This document shows, in pieces, positions 7,559-16,645 of a stretch of 64,000 nt of DNA. The stretch comes from JAAZMI01 sp964603615 (GTDB taxonomy: Bacteria > Bacillota > Dethiobacteria > DTU022 > UBA8154): NCBI GenBank assembly GCA_964603615.1, contig CAZRVU010000003.1, positions 41,223 through 105,222 of the forward strand, in the 5' to 3' direction. The notes beneath the pieces were generated by a model. It ran no database searches. It was not told the DNA's origin and saw nothing but the letters and a program-made list of their open reading frames with translations. The position numbers and the translations under genes are program-made. Every line of letters begins with the position of its first letter. The first letter of the stretch is position 1.

Positions 7559-8746
7559 ATGAGCAATCCAGTAATAGTTGGTGCGGTACGGACGATTGCA
7601 GGGAGATTCGGAGGAAGCTTGAGCAGTCTTAGCGCTGCCGATTTGGGAGCGGCTGTAGTAAAGGGAGTAGTGGAGAGGGCGGGGATTGCCCCCGAGGATG
7701 TGGACCAGCTAATCTTTGGTTGTGGATGGCAGGCCGGGCTTGGGCCCAACGTAGCCCGTATTTGCGCCGTCAAGGGTGGTTTACCGGTATCGACGCCGGC
7801 CTATACGGTTAATATCCGTTGCGTTTCTAGTTTACAAGCAGTGGCCGATGCTTGCATGCATATCACCAGTGGGATTGCTGATATAGTGATCGCCGGTGGT
7901 ACGGAATCCGGTTCAAATGTTCCCTTTATTAATCAACATGCACGCTGGGGAGCGCGGATGTGGGATTTCACGGTCTATGATGATTTACATTTAGACGGAT
8001 TTATGTGCAAGCTGGCAGGGATGCTCATGGGTAATACGGCGGAGCTATTGTCAGAAAAATATTCCATTGACAGGAAAGAACAGGATGAATTTGCTCTCAC
8101 TAGCCACCAGAAAGCGGCAAAAGCATCTGCAGAGGGTAAATTTGATGCAGAAATTTTACCGGTTGAAGTAAAGGTAAAGAAAAAAGGCATGGTAACAGTA
8201 GATAAGGAAGAAATTCCCCGTGCCGATGCTTCGCTGGAAAAAATGCTTAAATTACCTCCAGTGTTTAAAAAAGACGGCGGGACGGTAACTGCCGGAAACA
8301 GTTGTGCACTCAGTGACTGTGCTTCCGCTGTGGTCATTATGTCGGAAGAAAAAGCCAAGGCGATGGGGTTGACACCTTTGGCCAGAATACGGGGTTTTGG
8401 TGTAGCCGGGGTAGATCCTAAATATATGGGTATTGGCCCGGTAGCCGCTACGCCGATTGCATTGAAAAGGGCAGGTTTAACCATTGGCGATATCGATTTA
8501 ATCGAATTGAACGAAGCATTTGCGGTCCAGTACCTGGCTTGTGAAAGAGATTTAAAATTAGATCGGGAAAAAGTAAACGTTCACGGCGGGGCCATTGCCC
8601 TGGGGCACCCCGTAGGGGCTACTGGCACCAAGCTCGTTTGCACTAACCTCAATACTTTGAAAATGTACGATAAAACTCTGGGCTTGATTACTGCTTGTGT
8701 CGGCGGCGGGCAAGGTTTTGCCCTCGTGCTGGAAAGGTTAAGCTAA
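7559..8746 (+). CDS. Thiolase (acetyl-CoA C-acyltransferase)
   Basis: A 395-residue thiolase that cleaves 3-ketoacyl-CoA with CoA or condenses two acetyl-CoA. The nucleophilic cysteine is C88 in NIRCVSSLQA; the NEAF motif (318-321), H350 in GGAIALGHPVGATG and C380 in CVGGGQG complete the active site. The usual TAGNASG segment reads TAGNSCALSD. Length is normal. It heads a run of four beta-oxidation genes; the gap to the next gene is about 30 bases. Direction (degradation or synthesis) cannot be read from sequence; co-location with a PrpR-type activator, a transporter and a CoA-transferase favours degradation of an imported acid. Confidence 0.95.
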   Translation: MSNPVIVGAVRTIAGRFGGSLSSLSAADLGAAVVKGVVERAGIAPEDVDQLIFGCGWQAGLGPNVARICAVKGGLPVSTPAYTVNIRCVSSLQAVADACMHITSGIADIVIAGGTESGSNVPFINQHARWGARMWDFTVYDDLHLDGFMCKLAGMLMGNTAELLSEKYSIDRKEQDEFALTSHQKAAKASAEGKFDAEILPVEVKVKKKGMVTVDKEEIPRADASLEKMLKLPPVFKKDGGTVTAGNSCALSDCASAVVIMSEEKAKAMGLTPLARIRGFGVAGVDPKYMGIGPVAATPIALKRAGLTIGDIDLIELNEAFAVQYLACERDLKLDREKVNVHGGAIALGHPVGATGTKLVCTNLNTLKMYDKTLGLITACVGGGQGFALVLERLS

Positions 8747-8779
8747 TCATTAGATTATTTGAGAGGAGGACAAAAAGTA

Positions 8780-9664
8780 ATGAAGATTAAAAAAGGTTTT
8801 GTGCTCGGGGCGGGTATTATGGGCACAGGAATTGCTCACCTTATGGCCCAAAAAGGTGTAGAAGCTATTTTGGTGGACATTGATGATGCTATTTTAAAAA
8901 GCAGCATTGCTAATATCGAAAAAATTCTAAATAAGCGCGTGGAAAAAGGCAAAATGACTGCCGATGAGGTTAAAGATCTGCTTGGCAGGATCACTACGAC
9001 GACAGACATGAAGGCTGCTGCGGAGGCTGATTTTGTTATTGAGGCTGTAATTGAAGATGTAGGGCTAAAACAGAAGCTTTTTGCACAGTTGGAAGAGGCG
9101 GCAAAGCCGGACGCAGTGCTGGCCACGAATACTACAGCCTGCTCGATTTCAGAAATTGCTTCTGCACTCAAGGATCCCAGTCGCTTAGTTGGTATGCACT
9201 TTTTCAACCCGGCGGTAGTGATGAGGTTGGTGGAGATCATGCCGGGCCTGGCCACGGATCCGAAAATTGTGGAAACAACGAGAGAATTTGCTGACTTCTT
9301 GGGCAAAGAGCCGGTCGTCACCGCCAAAGAAGGTATTGCCGGTGTAGCCAGCCGGGTATTGGCTGCGCTGCTCAACGAAGCGGTCTGGGTGCTGGAAGAA
9401 GGTATCTGCAGTGCTGCTGATATCGATAAGGCCATGAAAATGGGCTCCAACCACCCCATGGGCCCGTTGACCCTAATTGACTTGATCGGTATTGATACTC
9501 ATTTAGCCAAGACGAGGACTCTTTATGCCAAATTGGGGGATGCACGTTATCGTCCTTGCTACCTCCTGGAAAAAATGGTGCATGCGGGTTATCTGGGACG
9601 TAAGAGCGGGAAAGGATTCTACGATTACTCCCAGGATCCCCCGGTACCAACGGTTTTAAAGTAA
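8780..9664 (+). CDS. 3-hydroxyacyl-CoA (3-hydroxybutyryl-CoA) dehydrogenase
   Basis: The 294-residue protein interconverts 3-hydroxyacyl-CoA and 3-ketoacyl-CoA with NAD(P). GAGIMGTGIA at residues 10-19 is the Rossmann dinucleotide loop. The catalytic histidine is H140 in GMHFFNPA and the paired glutamate is E152. The C-terminal helical domain contains NHPMGPLTLIDLIG. Length matches short single-domain enzymes such as clostridial Hbd (about 280 residues). The ATG at 8780 has AGAGGAGGA upstream, which rules out the longer frame from 8759. It sits second in the four-gene set. Confidence 0.95.
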   Translation: MKIKKGFVLGAGIMGTGIAHLMAQKGVEAILVDIDDAILKSSIANIEKILNKRVEKGKMTADEVKDLLGRITTTTDMKAAAEADFVIEAVIEDVGLKQKLFAQLEEAAKPDAVLATNTTACSISEIASALKDPSRLVGMHFFNPAVVMRLVEIMPGLATDPKIVETTREFADFLGKEPVVTAKEGIAGVASRVLAALLNEAVWVLEEGICSAADIDKAMKMGSNHPMGPLTLIDLIGIDTHLAKTRTLYAKLGDARYRPCYLLEKMVHAGYLGRKSGKGFYDYSQDPPVPTVLK

Positions 9665-9700
9665 CTCAAACATAAAAGTAAAATAATGGAGGTGCCATGG

Positions 9701-10852
9701 ATGAATTTTGATCTGAACGAGGAACAATTAGCTGTTCAGAAAATGGTACGTGATTTTGTGGCTAATGAAATTACCCCTAATGCCAAAGAATGGGATATCA
9801 ATGAAACATTTCCGATGGATGTCTGGAGAAAAATGGGCGAGCTGGGGATTGTCGGTACATCTATTCCCGAGGATTACGAAGGCAGCGGTATGGATTTTAT
9901 TTCTCACGCTATCGTTGCCGAAGAATTAGGTTATGGTTGTAGCTCTATGCGGGGCAGTTATTCCGTAAATATCTCCCTGGTAGCCAAGACTATTTTGCGG
10001 TGGGGCACCGAGGAACAGATTAAGAAATATGTTCCCAAAATAGCCCTGGGCGAAATCTTTGGCTGCTATGGTCTGACTGAGCCCGACTCTGGTAGTGATG
10101 CCGCTGCCATGAAGAGCACCGCCGAGCAGGATGGAGATCACTATATCTTAAATGGTAATAAAATGTGGATTACCCACTCCGATCAGTCGGAGGTATCTAT
10201 CATCTTTGCTAAAACAGATAAAGAGGCTGGTGCCCGCGGCATTACCGCTTTCCTCGTGGACAAAGGCACCCCTGGTTTTACTCCCCAGCCAATCCACGAA
10301 AAAATCGGCTTGCGCTCCCAGAATACCGGGGAAATTAATATGGACAATGTCCGTGTGCACAAGGATACTGTCCTTGGCCCGATCGGTAAGGGTTTTGCCG
10401 TGGCCATGTCTGCGCTGGACAATGCCCGCTTTACTGTAGCGGCCGGCTGCGTGGGAACTGCCCAGGCGGCGCTGGATATTGCTAAGGAGTATGCCAAAGA
10501 AAGAGTCCAGTTTGGCAAACCCATTGCTACAAAACAATTGGTGCAACAGTTGATTGCCAATGCTGCACTAGATATTGAGATGGGCCGGCTACTGGTCTAT
10601 CGTGCCGGGTTCCTCAAAAACAAAGATGTGCGCAATACGCGCGAAACCTGTATGGCCAAGTACTTCTGTGGTGAAATGGTGAACCGGGTTACCTACGATA
10701 TGATGCAGGTGCTGGGCGGTTACAGTTTCTCCGGGGAATATCCCTTGGAAAGGATGTATCGCGATTCTCGCATCAATACGCTCTATGAAGGAACCTCTCA
10801 AATCCAGCAACTGATTATCGGCAACGCCGAGCTTGGCATGCCGGCATTTTAA
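9701..10852 (+). CDS. Acyl-CoA dehydrogenase (short/branched-chain type)
   Basis: This 383-residue flavoprotein oxidises acyl-CoA to the 2-enoyl-CoA. YGLTEPDSGSDAA near residue 127 is the first acyl-CoA dehydrogenase signature, and the catalytic base is E363 in LYEGTSQIQ, the position used by short- and medium-chain enzymes. The start at 9701 is set by TGGAGGTG. An electron-transferring flavoprotein would be needed to take the electrons, but no etfAB genes occur in the window. A hairpin lies between this gene and the hydratase gene. Exact chain-length preference is not predictable. Confidence 0.94.
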   Translation: MNFDLNEEQLAVQKMVRDFVANEITPNAKEWDINETFPMDVWRKMGELGIVGTSIPEDYEGSGMDFISHAIVAEELGYGCSSMRGSYSVNISLVAKTILRWGTEEQIKKYVPKIALGEIFGCYGLTEPDSGSDAAAMKSTAEQDGDHYILNGNKMWITHSDQSEVSIIFAKTDKEAGARGITAFLVDKGTPGFTPQPIHEKIGLRSQNTGEINMDNVRVHKDTVLGPIGKGFAVAMSALDNARFTVAAGCVGTAQAALDIAKEYAKERVQFGKPIATKQLVQQLIANAALDIEMGRLLVYRAGFLKNKDVRNTRETCMAKYFCGEMVNRVTYDMMQVLGGYSFSGEYPLERMYRDSRINTLYEGTSQIQQLIIGNAELGMPAF

Positions 10853-10865
10853 ATAAACGGACACG

Positions 10866-10898
10866 GGGAAGAGGGATTTGTCCTTCTTCCCTTTCCTT
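10866..10898 (+). terminator. Intercistronic hairpin between acyl-CoA dehydrogenase and enoyl-CoA hydratase genes
   Basis: GGGAAGAGGGA and TCCTTCTTCCC form an 11-bp stem with one G-T pair and a 4-base loop, followed by TTTCCTTT. It may partly terminate or stabilise the upstream message. Confidence 0.5.
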
Positions 10899-10932
10899 TA
10901 ATCATTATTATTACGTATCAGGAGGTAACACG

Positions 10933-11712
10933 ATGTATAAATATCTTTTATATGAAAAAGAACCTCCCCTGGCTTTTATTACGATCAACCGTCCCGAGTC
11001 GATGAATGCTTTGTCCAATGCCCTTACAGAGGAGCTGGGGCAGGTTTTTACGGAGGTTGAAAACGACGGGGAAGTTCGTGTATTGATCATTACCGGCGCC
11101 GGGGACAGGGCTTTTATGGCCGGGGCTGATATTACAGAATTGTCGCAACGTGATTTTGTTTTAGGGCGTAAGCAAACTAAATCCCGGCAGGAGGTTTTAA
11201 ATAAGCTGGCGGAAATGCCTATTCCCGTTATTGCAGCAATTAACGGTTTCGCGCTGGGAGCAGGCCTGGAGATGGCTATCGCTTGCACCCTGCGTATTGC
11301 CTCGAATAAAGCCAGAATGGGCTCGCCGGAGGTGAACCTGGGTATTATCCCCGGCGATGGCGCTACACAGCGTCTGCCCCGCTTGATCGGGTTCGGGCGG
11401 GCCATGGAGATGGTGCTGACGGCGAGGATGGTCGATGCAGAGGAGGCTTACAACATCGGGTTGGTGAACAAAGTGGTTCCCCCCGAAGATTTGATGGAAG
11501 AGACCAAAAAAATGGCCGGCATGATTACCTCCAAATCACCGCTGGCGATCCAGTATGCCAAGGAAGCTGTAAACCGTTCCCTGGAAGTAGGCATTTATGA
11601 AGGTTTGGCGCATGAATCGTACCTCCATGCCTTGTCTTGTGCTACCGAGGACAAAAAAGAAGGTGTAGCTGCTTTCTTGGAAAAACGCAAGGCGGAATAT
11701 AAAGGCCGCTAG
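10933..11712 (+). CDS. Enoyl-CoA hydratase (crotonase family)
   Basis: The 259-residue enzyme hydrates 2-enoyl-CoA. Both catalytic glutamates of true hydratases are present: E113 in GAGLEMA and E133 in GSPEVNLGIIPG. The oxyanion-hole backbone segments (MAGADI near 62-67 and NGFALGAG near 104-111) are typical. CAGGAGGTAA precedes the ATG. With the three genes upstream it completes a four-step beta-oxidation spiral. Confidence 0.94.
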   Translation: MYKYLLYEKEPPLAFITINRPESMNALSNALTEELGQVFTEVENDGEVRVLIITGAGDRAFMAGADITELSQRDFVLGRKQTKSRQEVLNKLAEMPIPVIAAINGFALGAGLEMAIACTLRIASNKARMGSPEVNLGIIPGDGATQRLPRLIGFGRAMEMVLTARMVDAEEAYNIGLVNKVVPPEDLMEETKKMAGMITSKSPLAIQYAKEAVNRSLEVGIYEGLAHESYLHALSCATEDKKEGVAAFLEKRKAEYKGR

Positions 11713-11793
11713 CTGGTAGGAAATATTTCTAGAAGAGGGCAAAGGGCTAATGCCTATAATGAAATATGCTCCTTATCCCTTATCGAAACCGGG

Positions 11794-11861
11794 CACCAGG
11801 CCGGGGGTTAGAGAGAAGTTTTGTAAGATACTTTGATCTTAAGCAACCCCTGCGCCTGGTG
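11794..11861. other. Large hairpin in the 355-base gap before the iclR gene
   Basis: CACCAGGC (11794-11801) pairs with GCCTGGTG (11854-11861) and GGGGTT (11804-11809) with AACCCC (11845-11850), leaving a 35-base loop. No T-run follows, so it is not an ordinary terminator. A 60-codon frame crosses the area without a ribosome site. Nothing else is recognisable between 11713 and 12067. Confidence 0.45.
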
Positions 11862-12067
11862 TTTATCATTTTAGGATCTGTTAAAAAAAGAAGCAAGATT
11901 TTCATTAGGCACGATCCCCTGAAGATTATGGAATGTCAATGGATATAAAATAGTCCGCAAATTGTTTATTTTTAGGCAGGAATATCTGAATAGTTCTCGA
12001 ATAATATAGACAAATAGCAAAATAATAAAACTTGGTTTCGTTAGGTGAAATTTAAGGAGGTGGAAGT

Positions 12068-12901
12068 TTGAAAAGCCTTCGGAGACAAGAGCAGTATCAG
12101 GATAAAACAGAATTCTCAGAGGGCACGGTAGGTGTGCGTGCCGTGGAAAGGGCTATTGATATCCTGGTCTGCCTGGGGAACTCCGAGCTAAATTTAAGTG
12201 AAATCAGTAAGGAGGTGAATCTTAATAAATCGACGGTATACCGGATGCTTGTGTCCCTGGAACGTAAAGGTTTTGTGACTAAATATGGTAGTAAGGGCAA
12301 ATATCTATTGGGATGGAGGATATTTGAGCTACTTTCCGGGTCGTTATCCCGAAACCAGGGCTTAGTGCAGCGGGCTTTTCCTTATATGGAAAAAATGTGG
12401 AAAACATCATACGAAACCATTCTTCTTTATATCCAAAAAGGTTTTAACCGCCTTTGTATTGCAGAAATCCCTAGCCCGCATCCCTTAAAATATACTGTAG
12501 GTATCGGTTTTACCGTTCCTTTGTACGCCGGTGCGCCCGGAAAGTTGTTGCTAGCCAATTTTCCTGAAGCAGAACAGGCAAGGGTTCTAGAACAAATAAA
12601 CCTCCGCCCCTTGACCAACAAAACCATTACAGATAAAGAACATTTGTTGCAAGAACTAGAATTAGTGCAAAAACAGGGATGGGCCACCAGCTTTGGTGAA
12701 CGCATTGAAGGCGTTTCATGCCTGGCTGTACCCGTAACAAACCGGCAGGAAAGGGTGGTTGCTTCCCTAAGCATCCTGGGCCCCTATGTTAGATTGCCAG
12801 AAGAACGCCTCATGAATTATTTGGGTGCTCTAAAAGAGGCGGCACGCGGCATCTCTGGTTGTTTGTGTAATCTAGATTTTAACTCGCAAAATGATGTCTA
12901 G
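12068..12901 (+). CDS. IclR-family transcriptional regulator
   Basis: The 277-residue protein has an N-terminal winged helix (about residues 20-85) with the recognition region LNKSTVYRMLVSLERKGFV, then an IclR effector-binding domain (about 100-265) containing the YAGAPGKLLLA and VSCLAVPV segments. The start is TTG, placed behind AAGGAGGTGG with good spacing. IclR proteins commonly control catabolism of aromatic or other organic acids and sense a pathway metabolite. It precedes the TAXI-TRAP transporter by about 60 bases in the same direction, so it probably regulates that operon and itself. Confidence 0.93.
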   Translation: MKSLRRQEQYQDKTEFSEGTVGVRAVERAIDILVCLGNSELNLSEISKEVNLNKSTVYRMLVSLERKGFVTKYGSKGKYLLGWRIFELLSGSLSRNQGLVQRAFPYMEKMWKTSYETILLYIQKGFNRLCIAEIPSPHPLKYTVGIGFTVPLYAGAPGKLLLANFPEAEQARVLEQINLRPLTNKTITDKEHLLQELELVQKQGWATSFGERIEGVSCLAVPVTNRQERVVASLSILGPYVRLPEERLMNYLGALKEAARGISGCLCNLDFNSQNDV

Positions 12902-12959
12902 CTGTACACTGTTTTTTTTAGCGCTGAAAACTAGAAAAAAAGAGGAGGAGACAACTAAG

Positions 12960-13988
12960 ATGTTAACAAAAAAGAAAAGGACGGCGTTAGTACTAGCTGT
13001 TATCTTGAGTATGCTGTTGTTGGTTTTTACCGGTTGCGGACCCCAAGCCGGGGATGTGGAGGGTAAACCTAGCGGGGAAGCGAAGCCGAAACGTATCTCC
13101 GTGGCCACCGGTGGAACGGGGGGGACTTACTATCCCTATGGTGGAGCGGTAGCTAGTATTATTAACAAGTATGTCTCTAATTTGGACGCCAGCGCAGAAG
13201 TAACGGCAGCTTCTGTGGAAAACTGCCGGTTAATTGAAAACAATGAAGCACAACTAGCCCTGGTAATGGATGATGTGGTCTACCATGCTTTACATTCGGA
13301 GGGAGCTTTTGATCATGACATCGAGCTACGTACTTTAATCGAAATGTATCCTCACTTTCTTCATATTGTCGTTCACGAAGGAAGTTCGATCGAGAGCCTG
13401 GACGATCTGGCAGGCAAAAAAATATCTGTGGGTGCGCCGGCCAGCGGGACAGAAACCATGACTAACCAGATCTTTGATGTGCTCGGACTTACTTATGATA
13501 AGTTCGATGTTTTCCGCCTTTCCTTTACAGAAAATACGGAGGCGCTGCGCGACCACGTGATCGACGCAGGCGTCTGGTCTGTTGGCCCGCCCACGTCTTC
13601 GATTATGGATTTGGCAACCACACATAAAATTCGTATTTTGGAATTTACTGAAGAGCAATTGGCAACAGTTACTGAAAAATATCCTTACTATCTATCCATG
13701 GTTTTGGAAGGTGGCACCTACCAGGGTGTTAATGAAGATATAAAGGCACCTTCAAATTGGAATAGCATCGTAGTTCATAAAGATTTACCGGAAGAAGATG
13801 CCTACGAAATTGTGAAAGCGCTATTTGAACATAAAAATGAGTTAGAACAAGTTTATGTTGGAGCTAGCTGGACGACCCCGGAAAATACGATCGATTATGC
13901 TATTGCTCCCTTGCATCCCGGTGTAATCCGCTATTTTCAAGAAATTGGGTTGGAAGTACCGGATAGGTTAGTACCGCCCGAAATGTAA
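12960..13988 (+). CDS. TAXI-family TRAP transporter substrate-binding lipoprotein
   Basis: A 342-residue extracytoplasmic binding protein. Residues 1-25 are a lipoprotein signal with lipobox FTGC and acylated C26. The ATGGTGGTYYPYGG segment near residues 46-59 is characteristic of TAXI (TRAP-associated extracytoplasmic immunogenic) proteins. AGAGGAGGA precedes the ATG at 12960; the longer frame from 12891 overlaps iclR and is unlikely. It delivers its ligand to the fused permease two genes downstream. Known TAXI ligands include glutamate/glutamine and other organic acids; the ligand here cannot be predicted. Confidence 0.93.
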   Translation: MLTKKKRTALVLAVILSMLLLVFTGCGPQAGDVEGKPSGEAKPKRISVATGGTGGTYYPYGGAVASIINKYVSNLDASAEVTAASVENCRLIENNEAQLALVMDDVVYHALHSEGAFDHDIELRTLIEMYPHFLHIVVHEGSSIESLDDLAGKKISVGAPASGTETMTNQIFDVLGLTYDKFDVFRLSFTENTEALRDHVIDAGVWSVGPPTSSIMDLATTHKIRILEFTEEQLATVTEKYPYYLSMVLEGGTYQGVNEDIKAPSNWNSIVVHKDLPEEDAYEIVKALFEHKNELEQVYVGASWTTPENTIDYAIAPLHPGVIRYFQEIGLEVPDRLVPPEM

Positions 13989-13992
13989 GGGG

Positions 13993-14517
13993 ATGCTACA
14001 GTTGGTTTCCCGCTTGTCTTCTAGACGATTTTTATTTCTGGCTGTGGTCATCTGCATGGCCATAGCCAGTTTTCTCCTTTTACTGACTTTTCGTTCCAAT
14101 TGGCTGGTGCTGGAAATACCCGCAACGGGAGAGATCGCTTGGGCAGCACCCTTAAAAAACGGCGAACAATTTCAATTGCGCTATATTCATTCGGTGGATT
14201 TGCTGCCGGTGTTTGAGGCTTATACCTTTGAAGGAACGCAGTTAGTATTGATGGAAACCCGTTTTTTGTCATGGGGGGCGGGGTTGGGGTATATGGGGGA
14301 AGGAATTCTCAGCGGGGAGAATGGCTGGACGGTTATCAAAGAAATGCAACGCCAGGTAGGAACGCTTCCTTTACGTGTGGGGACAATTGCGGAACAAACC
14401 ATACTTTATCGCGGGGCGGAGGTCCGCTTGCGCGACTATCTACCGGCACAAACATTGGTTCATATCCGTGTAAAAAGATCCATCTTCTTAAATTTATTGC
14501 GGGAGGCGAAAAAATGA
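13993..14517 (+). CDS. DUF1850 family protein
   Basis: This 174-residue protein has one N-terminal membrane segment (about residues 12-32) and a region with RYIHSVDLLPVFEAY typical of DUF1850. Such proteins are regularly encoded between TAXI binding proteins and fused TRAP permeases, as here, but their role is unknown. The gene follows the binding protein after four bases, and its stop overlaps the permease start (ATGA), so the three are translated as a unit. Confidence 0.82.
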   Translation: MLQLVSRLSSRRFLFLAVVICMAIASFLLLLTFRSNWLVLEIPATGEIAWAAPLKNGEQFQLRYIHSVDLLPVFEAYTFEGTQLVLMETRFLSWGAGLGYMGEGILSGENGWTVIKEMQRQVGTLPLRVGTIAEQTILYRGAEVRLRDYLPAQTLVHIRVKRSIFLNLLREAKK

Positions 14518-16421
14518 ATCCGGAAAAAAAGAGCAAATATGATTTTACATCGCTAGCAATTTTGTTTGTTGCACTGGTGCTTACCGCTTTTCATCTTTAT
14601 ACCGCAGGGGTATCCATGCTAACAGCCTGGATTCAACGTGATATTCATATTGTCTTGATCCTTGTACTAGTATTTCTAATATTTCCGTTTAATAGAAAAA
14701 AGAAAAAGGAAAAAGCATCCTTTGTCGATATCATTTTGGTCATTTTATCCCTGGCAGCAGGTGCCTATATCATAGTAAGTTACCAGGCAATTGTGCTGCG
14801 CTTGGGAAATCCGACAACGGCGGATATTCTTTTTGGTATAATTATGATTTTGCTAATATTAGAAGCTGCACGACGGTCTACAGGCTGGGTATTGGTGATC
14901 ATTGCCGGTGCTTTGCTGCTTTATACCTTTATTGGTCCATGGATCCCGGGAATTTTGGGACATAAAGGCTATTCACTCAACCGGGTTGTCTCGCAGATGT
15001 ATCTGACTACGGAAGGTATTTTTGGGACCCCCCTGGGGGTATCTGCAAATTATATTTTTCTGTTTGTGTTTTTGACCTCTATGCTGGAGAAAATTGGTAT
15101 GGGGGACTTCCTTTTAGAATTGGCCATGGCTTTAATGGGTCGCTTTGTTGGCGGGCCTGCCAAAACAGCCGTTATGGCCAGCGGCCTGATGGGAACTATC
15201 TCCGGCAGTGCTGTGGCTAACGTGGTGGGCACTGGTACTTTTACCATTCCTTTGATGAAGCGTAATGGTTATGAGTCCCACTTTGCAGGGGCAGTGGAGG
15301 CCTGTGCTTCGTCCGGCGGGCAGTTGATGCCCCCGATTATGGGAGCTGCGGCCTTTATCATTGCCGAATTTCTGGGAATTCCTTATATTAGTGTCGTTTT
15401 TGCTGCTTTGATCCCGGCGTTTCTTTATTTTATGGGTGTTCTTTTTGGCGTCCATTTCGAAGCTTGCCGCCTGGGGTTAAAAGGTTTACCCAAGGAAAGA
15501 TTACCGCGTACCTGGCAGGTCCTGAAAAAAGGCGGGCATTTCCTGATTCCTATTGCCGTTTTGATCTACTATTTAGGGGTGCTCCAGTACACCCCCATCC
15601 GTTCGGGTTTTTATGCCATTGTCACGGCAGTAGTCGTCTCCTTTTTTCAAAAGGAAACGCGGCTAAATTGGGAGCGTTTCAAGGAAGCGGTGCTGGCTGC
15701 CGCGCGCAATACAATTACCGTTGCTTTGGCTTGTGCTGCTGCCGGGCTGGTGATTGGGAGCATTAACGTTACGGGGATGGGCTTGAAACTATCCGCTTTT
15801 ATTATTGGCATCTCCGGGGGGATGGTTTGGCTGGCACTGATCCTTACGGCTATCATCTCCCTGATCATGGGGATGGGGTTGCCGACGACAGCAGCCTATA
15901 TTGTAGTAGGGACCATGGCCGCACCGGCTCTCATGGAAATGGGCATTTTGCCTTTAGCAGCACACCTATTTGTTTTCTATTTTGCGATTATCTCTGCTAT
16001 TACACCGCCGGTGGCGCTGGCGGCTTATGCCGCGGCGGGTATTGCCAAGGATGATCCAATGAAAATTGGCTTTACGGCTATGAAATTGACGCTGGGTGCT
16101 TTTATCGTGCCATTTTTGTTTGCACTGAGCCCTACGCTGATTGGCAAAGGGGATTTTATTTCCGTGGCCTGGTCTACTTTTTCAGTCTTGATCGGTATTA
16201 TTGCTTTATCCGGGGGCACGATTGGTTACCTCCTCAGGCCAGCAAAGATCTGGGAAAGGGTGTTCTTTATTGTGGGTGCTTTTATGCTGTTGTGGGTAGG
16301 CCTTACAACGGATCTGATTGGTTTGGGGCTAATTGCGGTAGCGGTGCTGCTTCAAGTAAGCCGTGGTAAAAAAACGACTGTTGCCGATCTGGAAGCTAGC
16401 TCTGCGAGCGGGTTAAATTGA
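14514..16421 (+). CDS. TRAP transporter, fused DctQ-DctM permease
   Basis: The 635-residue, highly hydrophobic protein combines the small (4TM) and large (DctM) TRAP membrane subunits, as in other TAXI systems. The DctM part shows GSAVANVVGTGTFTIPLMKR and MGLPTTAAYIVVGT, conserved transport-domain loops. The true start is the ATG at 14514, overlapping the DUF1850 stop and preceded by GGGAGG; the much longer frame from 14271 runs over the previous gene. With the binding protein it forms an ion-driven secondary importer. Confidence 0.93.
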   Translation: MNPEKKSKYDFTSLAILFVALVLTAFHLYTAGVSMLTAWIQRDIHIVLILVLVFLIFPFNRKKKKEKASFVDIILVILSLAAGAYIIVSYQAIVLRLGNPTTADILFGIIMILLILEAARRSTGWVLVIIAGALLLYTFIGPWIPGILGHKGYSLNRVVSQMYLTTEGIFGTPLGVSANYIFLFVFLTSMLEKIGMGDFLLELAMALMGRFVGGPAKTAVMASGLMGTISGSAVANVVGTGTFTIPLMKRNGYESHFAGAVEACASSGGQLMPPIMGAAAFIIAEFLGIPYISVVFAALIPAFLYFMGVLFGVHFEACRLGLKGLPKERLPRTWQVLKKGGHFLIPIAVLIYYLGVLQYTPIRSGFYAIVTAVVVSFFQKETRLNWERFKEAVLAAARNTITVALACAAAGLVIGSINVTGMGLKLSAFIIGISGGMVWLALILTAIISLIMGMGLPTTAAYIVVGTMAAPALMEMGILPLAAHLFVFYFAIISAITPPVALAAYAAAGIAKDDPMKIGFTAMKLTLGAFIVPFLFALSPTLIGKGDFISVAWSTFSVLIGIIALSGGTIGYLLRPAKIWERVFFIVGAFMLLWVGLTTDLIGLGLIAVAVLLQVSRGKKTTVADLEASSASGLN

Positions 16422-16645
16422 TAGGCCGGTTGGTTAAGCTATTTACCCCTACCTCCCCGGTTATGCAGCAGGTGGTTCAAAGACAGGGTTTCTCTTCGCA
16501 TGGGAATGGGGCACCCAAAAGGGGTTATCAACATAGTGCATGGTGCATGGTAGCCTGTGTTTTCAGACAAGCGGCAGGCTTCAGATATCAGTAAATATTA
16601 CAACGTTTCTATAAAGTTATTGATTAAGAAACGGGAGGGTATAAA
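16422..16645. other. Intergenic gap before the CoA-transferase genes
   Basis: This gap contains a short tandem GTGCATG-GTGCATG (about 16536-16549) but no recognisable promoter, terminator or gene. GGGAGGG lies just before the ATG at 16646. Confidence 0.4.

Noticed and set aside
11766..11948. 60-codon frame between the hydratase and iclR genes
   Set aside because: No ribosome site, lies across a strong hairpin, and has no domain-like features.
14271..14513. Upstream extension of the TRAP permease frame
   Set aside because: It would overlap the whole second half of the DUF1850 gene; the ATG at 14514 with GGGAGG and ATGA overlap is clearly better.
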